Assembly: GCA_023212645.1 (NCBI GenBank) | Contig: JALBYC010000002.1 | Coordinates: 372,001-436,000, forward strand | From: Farysia itapuensis | Lineage: Eukaryota; Basidiomycota; Ustilaginomycetes; Ustilaginales; Ustilaginaceae | Length of the DNA stretch: 64,000 nt | Direction of reading: 5' to 3' | Shown: positions 10,602 through 20,005 of the stretch, in pieces | Position numbering within the stretch: position 1 is the stretch's first letter | Layout: each line of letters starts with the position of its first letter | Notes under the pieces: generated by a model | Told to the model about the DNA's origin: nothing | Seen by the model: only the letters and a program-made list of their open reading frames with translations | The model's database searches: none | Position numbers and translations under genes: made by a program

Positions 10602-11924
10602 TTAATCCAGAGTCACCTTCATTGACTCAAGAGAGACTGGCTGGAAGTTGTGCACGTCTACTCCGCGTGATGCAAGCTCGGCTTCTGCATGCTGTGGTAC
10701 CAGTCGCGGAATGAGATCCGGTCGCACCGACAGCTCCTCTCTGGTCCAGTTGAACAGAGGCGGTGCCTCCCGCCCGTTGGGCATTCGCACTTCTCCTGTG
10801 CGCAGCTCGTCAAAGAATGGATGGCAGAGTGCCTCAACAGCCGTCAATCTTGCGCTTGGCGTGTACTCAAGCAGACGCGAGATAAGGTCGATGGCATCCG
10901 GAGGTGTGCGGGGACGGAACACCTTGGAGAAGGGATGCGGCCGGATCTGAGGGAATTTGTGCTCCATGTAATTGGGGTTCATCGTCTTGATCTGTTCCCG
11001 AGAAGGCGTACCAAGCACCTTGATGATCTCGACGAGCTGGTCAATGCCGCTCTCTCCAGGGAACAATGGTTGCCCCTGCATCAATTCAGCCATGACGCAC
11101 CCGGTGGACCAGATATCAATGTTAGTCGTGTAGTTGGTCGCACCAAAGATCAGTTCGGGAGCTCGGTAGTATCTTGAGCAGATGTAGCTGACATTGGGTT
11201 CTCCGGCGATCAAGATTTTGGCCGAGCCGAAATCGCAAAGCTTCAGGATTCCAGAGGCAGGATCGAGCAGCAGGTTCTGTGGCTTGATATCACGGTGACA
11301 GATGCCGATCGAGTGGATGTAAGCTAGACTTCGCAATAGCTGGTACATGTACAGTTTGATGAGAAGCATGGGCATGGTCTGCTTCAATTTTGCATAGTGT
11401 CGCGACGCGCGGTACACGGTTTCTGGCACATACTCGAGAACGAGATTGAGGAAAACTTCGTCCTTCTTGTCGCCGTTGGAGTAGAAGAATGCCTTAAGAT
11501 CAACGACATTGGGATGCTTGACGATTCTCATGATCTGCAGTTCTCGGTTCTTGAAGCGCTTGTCTTGCAAAACCTTTTTAATGGCAACTTCGTCGCTTTC
11601 CTGACTGGATCCTTCTGAAGAGATCGGTTTTCCTGATGGAGTGACCAGCTTAGCCTGGAAGACAACACCGAAACTGCCATTGCCAATAACCTTGCAGTTG
11701 GTGTAAGCAATTTCGCGCTGCTCTGCCGTCTTTCCGTCAGACGCGAGGACCTTGATTACCTTATTAGGATCATCGAGAGCTGTACAGTCAAAGGGCAACA
11801 TTGTTAGCGTCTATTGGGAGAATTACTGGCTGGCTTAGGGACCACCTTTGCCTACAGTGGCTGACTCCGAGATCTGCGCGGACTTACGATTGATTTTGAC
11901 GCCATTAATTGGCGCGTTGGACAT
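10602..11924 (-). CDS. GSK3: Glycogen synthase kinase 3 (shaggy/Rim11/Gsk3-type) Ser/Thr kinase
   Basis: This CMGC-family kinase acts in nutrient, stress and developmental signalling; fungal members phosphorylate primed Ser/Thr substrates. Two exons: 11924-11888 and 11779-10602, separated by a 108-nt intron (GTAAGT...TACAG), giving 404 residues. The first exon encodes [12 protein letters not shown] and joins [17 protein letters not shown], the usual fungal beginning; without it the frame would start at a spurious ATG in the intron (11801). Seen: glycine loop [25 protein letters not shown] with the ATP lysine, [18 protein letters not shown], and the activation loop [20 protein letters not shown] with the tyrosine that GSK3 autophosphorylates. 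The C-lobe ends with the standard [12 protein letters not shown] 5'-UTR intron upstream of 11924 is possible but not shown. Confidence 0.95.
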
Positions 11925-13372
11925 GATGGGCGTGGTACTGTAGGGTTGTCGAGGTGTACCTTGCTTGTAGCTGAGTTGACTCGTGTCACTTGTTCCTCGA
12001 TTAGCACTGGTCTGCGAAAGAGCTGAACGTTTGGCGATCGTTCACCAGGGGCGTGGGCGACTGCGACAGAACAAGACCTAGTATAAGATAAAGATGGACG
12101 GATGAGTTACAGGTCAAAAGAGCGTACGGCAGTGCAGCAGAGCCCAGCGCGACGAGCGATGTATATTGGTCTCTTGTAAATATCGATGACGTGCACAGTA
12201 GATATTGAGGACGAGATGTGGGTGGCCAAGTGAGCTGATTGATGTGAACACGACGAGCAGGATGTCGAAAATTTGTCATATGACCGTGGTCGACGCGAGT
12301 GCAAATTGCTCTCTGACGACGGGGGTCTACGACGGCGAAGACTGCTGGGACTGCTGCACTGACAGGACGACCGAGTCAACAACTTACCAATGAGGATGCC
12401 AAGGGTGCGTGAGCTGACGAGGAGAAGAGGTACGTGGTGTCAAAAAGGCAAGCGGGGACACGACGACGACGACATTGTCCGTCACGCCGAAGCGGAGGCC
12501 CATTGGCTGGACTGCAAATCCAAAACAGAAAAAGGGCGACCGTGCGTTCGAATTACACTCGAGGCGCGACCAAGGCGAAATGCGACTCTCGCTGCCCGCC
12601 TGACTCGGTTCCAAAGTCCAGACCTGTCTTCGCTGGTAATACAAAAACCCATCTGACCAACACGTCTCCGTTGTATTGCCCAATCATGCACAACTAATAT
12701 CGCCGTGCCCTCCTGACCCAAAAAAAACTAGAAACTGTAAAAAAGCAACACCACCCCCGCAGCTATAGCATGACCTGCACCATCGACTTGGCTGCATGCC
12801 TTTTGATACAGACTGTGAGAGCAGACTTGACACAGCGATGCTCATGTACGGAAGCGAATATACAGCACAAATCCATCAAAGCAATGAACGGTCAAAGATT
12901 AATTACACACGAGTCACAGTGGCTTGGACGCGTTCAGCGGGGCAGTCCAAGGCAACGGGCCGCGTGACCCTGCTGAGCTATCGTCGACCATTTATCTCGC
13001 ACGATAAACAGAACTTTTTGATGTTCACGCGGTTGTCAGATTCAGCCCGATAATCAGCGCAGGCGTGCAAGCGAACTCGTCAGGGTCCTTCGTTTTAATC
13101 TTGACCCATCTTTGCTGTGTCCGTGCCCAACAATTTGTTGGTGTCATCAGATCTTTGACCACCTTCCTTGGCCTACCGCCATCTGTCTGTCAAGCCACAC
13201 ACTTCCGTCACCCTCAAGGCAGACAGTACACGACAACACCAGTCGCTGTCCGCAGTACGTGACCGTTATCACCATTCTGTTGGCATTGCGGCCGTTTGTG
13301 CTCCTTCGAACAACGTTTCGGCAAGCTCCCGCGCCGCGGTCTACAGTACCAGTGCGTCTTGCAGCCTTCACC
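11925..13372. other. Long divergent spacer between GSK3 and GPD1
   Basis: This 1.45-kb stretch separates two divergent starts. It holds only short, unsupported frames; an A-rich run (AAAAAAAACTAGAAA) lies near 12720. The last 260 bases form an open in-frame extension of GPD1 discussed under findings. I recognise no RNA gene. Both flanking genes are signalling or osmostress genes in other fungi, so a large regulatory region is plausible (inference). Confidence 0.5.
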
Positions 13373-14458
13373 ATGTCCGCGTCTGCTTCATCGTCTTCGC
13401 AGTCTCGCAGCGCTCAACGTAAGCACAAGGTTGCCATCATTGGCTCCGGCAACTGGGGGTCCGCCATCGCCCGCATCGCTGGTCACAACGCCGTGGTTCA
13501 TAGCGATCTGTTCGAGCGCGATGTGCAAATGTACGTCTTCGAGGAGGACTTCAAAGGTCGGCCCTTATCTCAGGTCATCAACGAAACGCACGAGAATCCA
13601 AAGTATCTGCCCGGATGTGCTTTACCCGAAAATGTAATTGCGAATCCATCAGCGGCAGACGCTGCCAACGGTGCCTCCTTACTTGTCTTTGTCTTGCCGC
13701 ACCAATTCATCAAATCTACCTGCAAAGATCTGAAGGGCAAGGTTGATCCGCATGCGCATGCAATCTCCATGATCAAGGGTGTCGAGGTCAAGGACGGCCA
13801 GATCAACATATTTGCCGACGTCATTGAAGAGTCGCTCGGCGTGACATGCTCAGCTCTATCAGGTGCAAACATTGCCAACGAGGTTGCTCAGGACAAGTTT
13901 TCAGAAACAACAATCGGCCACAGAGAAGGCTCTCGAGGCTTAGAGAATGCAGAACTCTTCTTCAAGCTGTTTGATACGCCCACCTTTAAAGTCGGGATCA
14001 TTGAAGACGTCGCTGGAGTCAGTCTGTGTGGTGCACTCAAGAATGTTGTCGCCATCGCCGCAGGATTTACAGACGGCCTGGGTTGGGGTGACAACGCGAA
14101 AGCAGCAGTCATGCGAATCGGTCTGCTAGAAATGAAGCGGTTCAGTGAAGAGTTTTTCAAGGGTGTCAAACCAGAGACGTTTACAGAAACGTCTGCAGGT
14201 ATTGCAGATCTCATCACGACCTGTATGGGCGGCCGAAACCGAAAGTGCGCTGAAGCCTTTGTCAAGACCGGCAAGAGTTTCGATGAGCTGGAGAAAGAAC
14301 TGCTCAACGGCCAGAAATTGCAAGGTACGGAGACGGCCCGAGAAGTGCATGAGTTCCTGGCAGCGCGGGGCAAGGTGGACGACTATCCTCTGTTCAAGGC
14401 CGTATACTCGATCGCCTACGAGGGAATCGACGCACACGATCTCACCAGTCGGCTGTAG
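13373..14458 (+). CDS. GPD1: NAD-dependent glycerol-3-phosphate dehydrogenase
   Basis: The enzyme reduces dihydroxyacetone phosphate to glycerol-3-phosphate with NADH, feeding glycerol and lipid synthesis and osmotic and redox balance. One exon, 361 residues. Seen: N-terminal Ser-rich leader, then the Rossmann motif VAIIGSGNWGSAIARIAG, the segment LPHQFIKSTCKDLKGKV, ISMIKGVEV, CSALSGANIANEVA, SLCGALKNVVAIAAGFTDGL with the catalytic lysine of the family, and FTETSAGIADLITTCMGGRN near the end of the C-terminal helical domain. The start at 13373 (CTTCACCATG) fits the normal length. No PTS1 or recognisable PTS2 is seen in this form. The frame stays open upstream to an ATG at 13112. Confidence 0.95.
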   Translation: MSASASSSSQSRSAQRKHKVAIIGSGNWGSAIARIAGHNAVVHSDLFERDVQMYVFEEDFKGRPLSQVINETHENPKYLPGCALPENVIANPSAADAANGASLLVFVLPHQFIKSTCKDLKGKVDPHAHAISMIKGVEVKDGQINIFADVIEESLGVTCSALSGANIANEVAQDKFSETTIGHREGSRGLENAELFFKLFDTPTFKVGIIEDVAGVSLCGALKNVVAIAAGFTDGLGWGDNAKAAVMRIGLLEMKRFSEEFFKGVKPETFTETSAGIADLITTCMGGRNRKCAEAFVKTGKSFDELEKELLNGQKLQGTETAREVHEFLAARGKVDDYPLFKAVYSIAYEGIDAHDLTSRL

Positions 14459-14687
14459 GAAGTCTCTCCCGCCCCTGCTCCTCTGTCTGTTCCCTTTCCT
14501 CGCGCCCAGGGTTTCCTTCTTCTTCATTTCGGCGAAGCGCACAGACTTGTGTACAGCATGGTGATACGGTGTAATGCGAATTGTACCTGGTCCCAACGTT
14601 TCAATGTGTGCGAAAAGGGACAACGACATCAGAGTTGAGGAGATTATGATTAGCAGGAAAGAAAGAGCGCTGGGGTGGGGACTCTCT

Positions 14688-16403
14688 CTAGGGTCTTGAA
14701 GATGACATGACACTTGTAACGCTTGCCCAGCCTGGTTCGTATTCATCGTCGCTCGCATCTAGGTCAGCTGCCGAAAGCATCGTGCCGGGTGGAGGACGTC
14801 TCAGTCTTTGAGATTGACTCTTAGTGCGAGCCATAGACACAGGTGGCTTTACTGTGTTTGTTGGTACGCTACGGGTTTCGTTCGAGGTAGGACCGGCGTT
14901 CAAAGATGTATTCTGCGATTCGTCGGCTGCGAGTTCTGAGCTTGCAGCACTTGCTGGCAGTTGAGTGCTGTCGGGAACCATGTCCTGACTTTGTGATGGT
15001 TCAGCTAACGGTGCTCTGACAGCACCGGCACCGAGAGCTTGAGCCTCGGCGATCTCGTCCCGTGGCACGAGGAGGCCGGGTCCTTGAATCTGATGCGCGG
15101 CTGGGTCGTTTGGGTCTACTCTGCCTGAGTCTGTCCGTGCGACCTGAGCTCGTTGTGGCAAGGTGCCTGCCGCACTGTAGTCTGCCGTCATAGAAGTCTC
15201 TGATTGGTCTAGAGACGCTGACCTTCTTGCTGCTGCTTCAGCCGATGCCATGTCCTGAGCTGCTGAAGGCGCTCCGTAACCTTGCACCCAGGGCTCCTGC
15301 TCGTTGACCGATGCATCACCAGACTGCTGTTTTACCGCTTCAATCGCACTGACGTCGAGAGGCTCTGGTACGCTTCCTGCCAAATCATTGCTTGCAGGCA
15401 CGATCCAAGGCTCGTCAGAGGTAGTGTCGGCCGCATCGGACAGTTCCAGATCTTCGGCTCGTTGGCGGATCTTTTCAAAGTCACCGGGTGAGCGTACTTG
15501 TACTCCAATTTCGACAGAGGTATCTGGCGCAGCATCTGGCCTTACTGAGCCGCTAGGGTGAGTGCTGGGTGATTCCGGTGCGTCTGATGGTGCTGCTGGA
15601 AACTCAGGCAAGGAGCTTTCAGGGATAGGCTCTGGCACTGAGCTCAACGGTTCAATCTTGGATATGTCGATCTCAGCTGTTGGTGTGTCGGGCAGTGTCG
15701 GCAAGTCCTTGTCAAGCGTGCTGCCTGTCTCGGTTTCTGCTTCGGCGGTAGGATGCGGTTTGAGAGCAGAGTCGTCATCCAAGTCTGCAAAAGCGTCTCT
15801 TCCTGAACCATGTAGAATGCTGTCAGATGCGCCTCGGAAGGATCTTGACGGCTGTGAGCGGGAGCTTCCGTGGCCCAGCGGGAGGCCTCCTGTCATTTGA
15901 GGTCTCAAGGAGGCGGAAGAGGGATCTCCCCAGCCGCCTCCAGCGCCGGCACCGAGCCAGACACCTCCTGTCATTTGCGGTCTGAGAACTCCCTCGCCCC
16001 AAGCACCAGAGCCTTTGCCTGCACTCGCACCCGGAAACTGGCGCCGTGCATGGCTGATCTCCGGATTAGGCGCGGGAGAGCCAAAGGAGCTCCTTGGCAT
16101 CACTGGCTTCTCGTCACTTGACTGGAATTTAGTCATGCGATCGCGTACCGCTCTGGCTCCCGATGAGGCACTTCCATTTCGAGAGAGATTCGGACGGTCC
16201 GACAAGCTGCCCGTTGCACTCGAAGCAGAGGCTGCGGCATAGCTCTGAGAAGTCGGGTTGGAGGTCTTTCGTTGCAAAGCTGCGATGCGCTCCGAGAGAC
16301 TCAGTCCAGATTTGGACGGCACTCGATCGCTGGACCTGGCGTGTGGTATGAACAAAGATGGTCAGTAGACATAGTTGCCCAGATGCCCGTCAGCTACTTA
16401 CAT
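14688..16403 (-). CDS. Disordered protein with LxxQxTG actin-patch kinase motifs; start codon split by an intron
   Basis: Two exons are proposed: 16403-16402 (the bases AT of the start codon) and 16335-14688, with a 66-nt intron that has GTAAGT, a CTACTGAC branch site and CCAG. Splicing makes AT|G and gives 549 residues starting MSSDRVPSKSGLSLSERIAA. The whole chain is low-complexity, rich in Ser, Ala, Pro, Glu and Asp. LRPQMTG occurs at about 118-124 and again at about 144-150; both fit LxxQxTG, the consensus of the Ark1/Prk1 kinases that regulate endocytic actin patches (established for yeast). Together with the N-terminal SERIAALQ helix this suggests an Aim21-like or other endocytic scaffold, which is inference. 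If the intron is retained, an ATG at 16355 in the same frame gives a variant of 555 residues. Confidence 0.6.
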
Positions 16404-16863
16404 AGTCACAAAGACAAAAAAGACACCGTGCCTGACGTATGCGTCTCCAGTTTCCCCTGCAGCTTTGGTCTGTGTGGTCCGAGTGCGATGCTAGGTTCGT
16501 GAAAAGCTGAAAAGACGGGTAGCCACAGTTGCTTGTACAACTCCTCGCCAGAACAGCTCAAGAGAGCCAGATCTATTTTATGCAGAGCTGCGGGTATCGT
16601 GAATGAAATCCGACTGCTCTGATGGCGCTGGCCGGGATACTTGGCGGAATGGGGTGGGGTTTTCGGCACCAGCGGACTAGATGATTGTGACAAAGTCAAA
16701 CACATACACACACACGCACACGGAGCGTGTTACTCGCAAATGGCGCGTGCGTGCGTACGCGAGCTAATTCAAGCCTAAACCCAGATGTCACTTTTGTCGG
16801 TCCTTCCCGCACCCGCACTCTTACGCTAGTCTCGTGCCCAATTCAGACTAGGCGCCACTTGGG
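16404..16863. other. Divergent promoter region with alternating purine-pyrimidine tracts
   Basis: This 460-bp spacer separates the split-start gene and SEC2. It holds two tracts of strictly alternating pyrimidine/purine: 16701-16722 (CA-rich) and 16743-16761 (CG/TG-rich). No coding frame is supported. Confidence 0.6.
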
Positions 16864-19551
16864 ATGACGTCCACCCAGGATCCTCAGGCTGAAGCCGACC
16901 CGCTTCCCGAGTCAAAGTTGGAGCGCCCTCACCCAGATTCAATCCTTGCCGACGAAGCAGATCCCAACGAGGTGCTGGGAGAAGAAACCGTGTCAGACAA
17001 GGTCACGAAGGGAGGGGACATGAACAGCAGCCAGGACGAAGCACAAACACAGGACGCGTCTGCTCTGTCTAGTGCTGGGCTGCCAGAGCACGTAGATGGG
17101 GCAGAGAAGGATGCGTCGGAGGAGACGGTCAAGCAGCTTCGAGAGCAAATCAAGGAGTTGACAAATCAGGTTACCGGCCTCAACGACAAGCTGGTCAAGT
17201 CGTTCAACCGTATGGCTGATATCGAAGACGACTACTCGGATGCACAAGAGAAAGTGCGCTCGACATCGGCCAAGATTGCTGAACTCGAAAAGGAGCGGGC
17301 AGAGCATCTCGATGCTCTCAACACTGGTCTGCTGGTGGAAAAGACACACGTCAGCAGCGAGATGCAACGCATGATGGACCGAATCATTGAAGAGACCGCA
17401 CAACGAGGCAAAGCTGAAAGTGACAAGACCAAGATTGAGGCAGAGCTGGACGAGCTCAGCTCCAGTCTGTTTAGCGAGGCCAACAAGATGGTCGCCGTCG
17501 AACGCCTTTCGCGTGCAAGAGCCGAAGAAAAGAGTCGAAACATGGAAGAGCGTCTCAAAGATACCGAAGGCATTATGCTTGAACAGCAAAAGGTCTTGGC
17601 TGACTTACAGCAACAGGTCGAGAAGCTGCAAGTCTCGTCACGTCGAACTGCCGAAGACGTGGACACCAGGTCGATCGACAGTGACGCGGCCAGTTTCCAT
17701 CTTCTCACCACTTCCTCTCTCGCCAGATCTGCTTCGCAGAGAACATCAGGGCTTCAGCGTCGGCATCGCCCTATAGCAGATCCGTTCAGCAATGTGCGCT
17801 TGATGATCAACATTGTACCCTACCAAGAGTTTAAGGCGTTCATCCTCCACCTCCGCAAACTACGAAAGCAGCTAGCACCGTTCTACACATATCCGCTAGA
17901 CGATGGTAAGGATCGTTCACCAACGCCTCGATTGACTTCCCCAATACCTCAGCGTGCGTCGACGCCTTCCGGGTCGTTTGGTCCAGGCACCTCATCCTCT
18001 CCCTTTGTGACTGCTGGTGTCAGCCGCCATCGTGACTACCCATCGCTTCCGGCCAATGTCGAAAATTTGGTGCAGCTGCCAAATCAGCTGTCGCTGCCGT
18101 TTATCAAACGCTCACTAGAAGAAGACGTCGACCCCTGCCTACGACTTGACTTTGCTCCCGGCCTCAACTGGCTCAGTCGACGACAAACCAACACGGCGAT
18201 TTTGGATGGCAATCTGGTCATTGAGCCATTGTTTCCCGGGAGCAGTACAATTGATGGTGACGCTTTGCGACGCGAGCATGCTCATTTACCAGCGGCAGCC
18301 TGTTCCATGTGTGGCATTGCCATTGTCAATGTCCCGCTGCCGGGTGGAACCGCAGCTGGCGCTCTTTCAGGAGAGCAAGGCGGCAAAACATCTCTAGCTC
18401 CTAGCAGTGTAGCCAATGCCACCTCGAGCTGGGCCAGCACGGCTGCTAGCTCGCTGAGCTCCATTACCGGCTCCTCCAACAGCACAAATACCCTCACACC
18501 GAAGCCTTCCAGAGCTGGCCTTTTCAGCTCTTTCCGAAAAGCTTCATCTCAGACAGTCAAAACGAGCGACGACGCATCACCCGACACGGAACACAGTCCT
18601 GCGACCGAGATCGTTGTCTCTCCCGACCTACCAGTGCCGACGCATATCTTCCGTTTGAGTGACAATGCGCCTACCCGGTACCTTTTGTGCCCACACCACT
18701 GTTTGCTCCGATTGCGAGCGGCGTGTCAGTACTGGGGCTTTGTCCGCAATTTGGAACGCTCGGTGGTGCTCGAAGGAAAGTTTACATCCGACGAGCGTCT
18801 CACTAACTCCGTCAACGCTTCTGCCACTGATCTTGTTGGCGATGTGGAGCAAGGCAAAACCAACACTGTTGATACGCTCGAACGAGCCGTAATTGATGCC
18901 GAGTCGAATTCGGAGGAAGCTGGTGAAACGAACGCGGCAGAGACTGCAAACGGTGCTCTAGCGGTGCCAGAGACTACTCAAGAAGAGACGGAAGGCGTCT
19001 CATCGGACAAGGCACCTGACGTTGAGAGCGCGCCGATGGCGCAAGAAGAGAGCGACGCCACTAGCAAGGGCCACGAAGAAAACGCGGCTGACGATCAGCC
19101 TGTTGCACAAGAGAAATCGACTGGCGAGGTATTGGGCGCCTCGAACGAGGAAACAGCCAACACGGATACTTCTAGCGAAGTGCAAGAGGCTGACGCAGGT
19201 GCGAGGGCAGGAGAGGGTAAGGATGAATCCAAGACGACGCAGGAAAGTCTTGGCGTTCCACCGCCTGTTCCCGCAAGATCGGCGGCCCGATCTTCAGGCA
19301 CCACATCTCCTGCCCCTAATCTGCCGCCAAGACGTCCACCCCGAACACAGACTCCTGCTGACAAGGCTCTGCCCAAGGTAATTCCTGGCGTCACTGTCAA
19401 GTTCGGACCTCCAAGCATCACCAGCCTCAACCTCAACAATTTAGACACGATGGAGTGGGAGGACAAAATGTGGACGGAACTTGCCAAGCTCAAAGAAGAC
19501 CTTTGGAAGGCGAGGATTGGCATTCTCAGTGACGATGGTGCTAACCACTAA
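16864..19551 (+). CDS. SEC2: Rab guanine nucleotide exchange factor Sec2 (Rabin8 type)
   Basis: Sec2 activates the Rab Sec4/Rab8 on post-Golgi vesicles and so drives polarised exocytosis. One exon, 895 residues. A continuous coiled coil spans about 85-255 and contains ELDELSSSLFSEANKMVAVE (about 194-213), the diagnostic Sec4-binding motif of Sec2/Rabin proteins. The middle region has a CSMCG motif and a segment CPHHCLLRLRAACQYWGFVR, which may form a small Cys/His module. The region from about 680 to 830 is acidic and repetitive (Glu/Ala/Asp/Thr), then Pro-rich SH3-like ligands (PPPVPARSAARS, PPRRPPRTQ), and a conserved-looking C-terminus WEDKMWTELAKLKEDLWKAR. It lies just upstream of a second GTPase exchange factor on the same strand. 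Confidence 0.88.
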   Translation: MTSTQDPQAEADPLPESKLERPHPDSILADEADPNEVLGEETVSDKVTKGGDMNSSQDEAQTQDASALSSAGLPEHVDGAEKDASEETVKQLREQIKELTNQVTGLNDKLVKSFNRMADIEDDYSDAQEKVRSTSAKIAELEKERAEHLDALNTGLLVEKTHVSSEMQRMMDRIIEETAQRGKAESDKTKIEAELDELSSSLFSEANKMVAVERLSRARAEEKSRNMEERLKDTEGIMLEQQKVLADLQQQVEKLQVSSRRTAEDVDTRSIDSDAASFHLLTTSSLARSASQRTSGLQRRHRPIADPFSNVRLMINIVPYQEFKAFILHLRKLRKQLAPFYTYPLDDGKDRSPTPRLTSPIPQRASTPSGSFGPGTSSSPFVTAGVSRHRDYPSLPANVENLVQLPNQLSLPFIKRSLEEDVDPCLRLDFAPGLNWLSRRQTNTAILDGNLVIEPLFPGSSTIDGDALRREHAHLPAAACSMCGIAIVNVPLPGGTAAGALSGEQGGKTSLAPSSVANATSSWASTAASSLSSITGSSNSTNTLTPKPSRAGLFSSFRKASSQTVKTSDDASPDTEHSPATEIVVSPDLPVPTHIFRLSDNAPTRYLLCPHHCLLRLRAACQYWGFVRNLERSVVLEGKFTSDERLTNSVNASATDLVGDVEQGKTNTVDTLERAVIDAESNSEEAGETNAAETANGALAVPETTQEETEGVSSDKAPDVESAPMAQEESDATSKGHEENAADDQPVAQEKSTGEVLGASNEETANTDTSSEVQEADAGARAGEGKDESKTTQESLGVPPPVPARSAARSSGTTSPAPNLPPRRPPRTQTPADKALPKVIPGVTVKFGPPSITSLNLNNLDTMEWEDKMWTELAKLKEDLWKARIGILSDDGANH

Positions 19552-20005
19552 AGACGAAATGCAAAGAGATGATTGCCATCAATGGTGCGGCGGAGATTCT
19601 TTAAAAAAGTGTTGGGCAATGTAGCCGAGGAGTGAACGTGTGTGTTACGAGAGAGTGAAAGTCCACACACGTCAAGAAGACGCGCCGTTTGTTGTATGCC
19701 GAATTGGGCGTTTTTCTTTTTGGATTTCTGACAAGCAAAACGCTGCAAGTCAGCGCCCCTTCAGCCCCGACATATGCTGCTTCTCCCCATCGCCTGATCT
19801 CGGCAACTCGTACACACATCTTTGTACCAACTCGTATCTTTCCCTCTTGCCACCCAGGATTATCGCTGACGGAGAATTTTTGTTGCGCGTCAAGGCTTTA
19901 CTTGTTTGACTGGTTGCGCGTACTCGACCTCGCCCACCTGCACAAGCTTATGATCCTGCAGGCTCTTGCAGGATCAAAGCGTCGACTGGCAAAATTACAG
20001 ACAGA
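19552..20005. other. Spacer upstream of the Sec7-PH gene
   Basis: This 454-bp stretch carries the SEC2 3' flank and the promoter and leader of the Arf GEF gene. The only structure seen is the hairpin at 19952-19975. No RNA gene or ORF is supported. Confidence 0.5.
19952..19975 (+). other. Perfect 9-bp inverted repeat in the leader of the Sec7-PH gene
   Basis: GATCCTGCA and TGCAGGATC flank a 6-nt loop (GGCTCT). The repeat ends 30 nt before the ATG at 20006, so it probably lies in the mRNA leader, where it could form a stable hairpin. A role in translation or as a protein-binding palindrome is inference. Confidence 0.6.

Noticed and set aside
12540..12565. GCGTTCGAATTACAC resembles a tRNA T-arm
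   Set aside because: The stem has a mismatch and there is no upstream D-arm or acceptor sequence.
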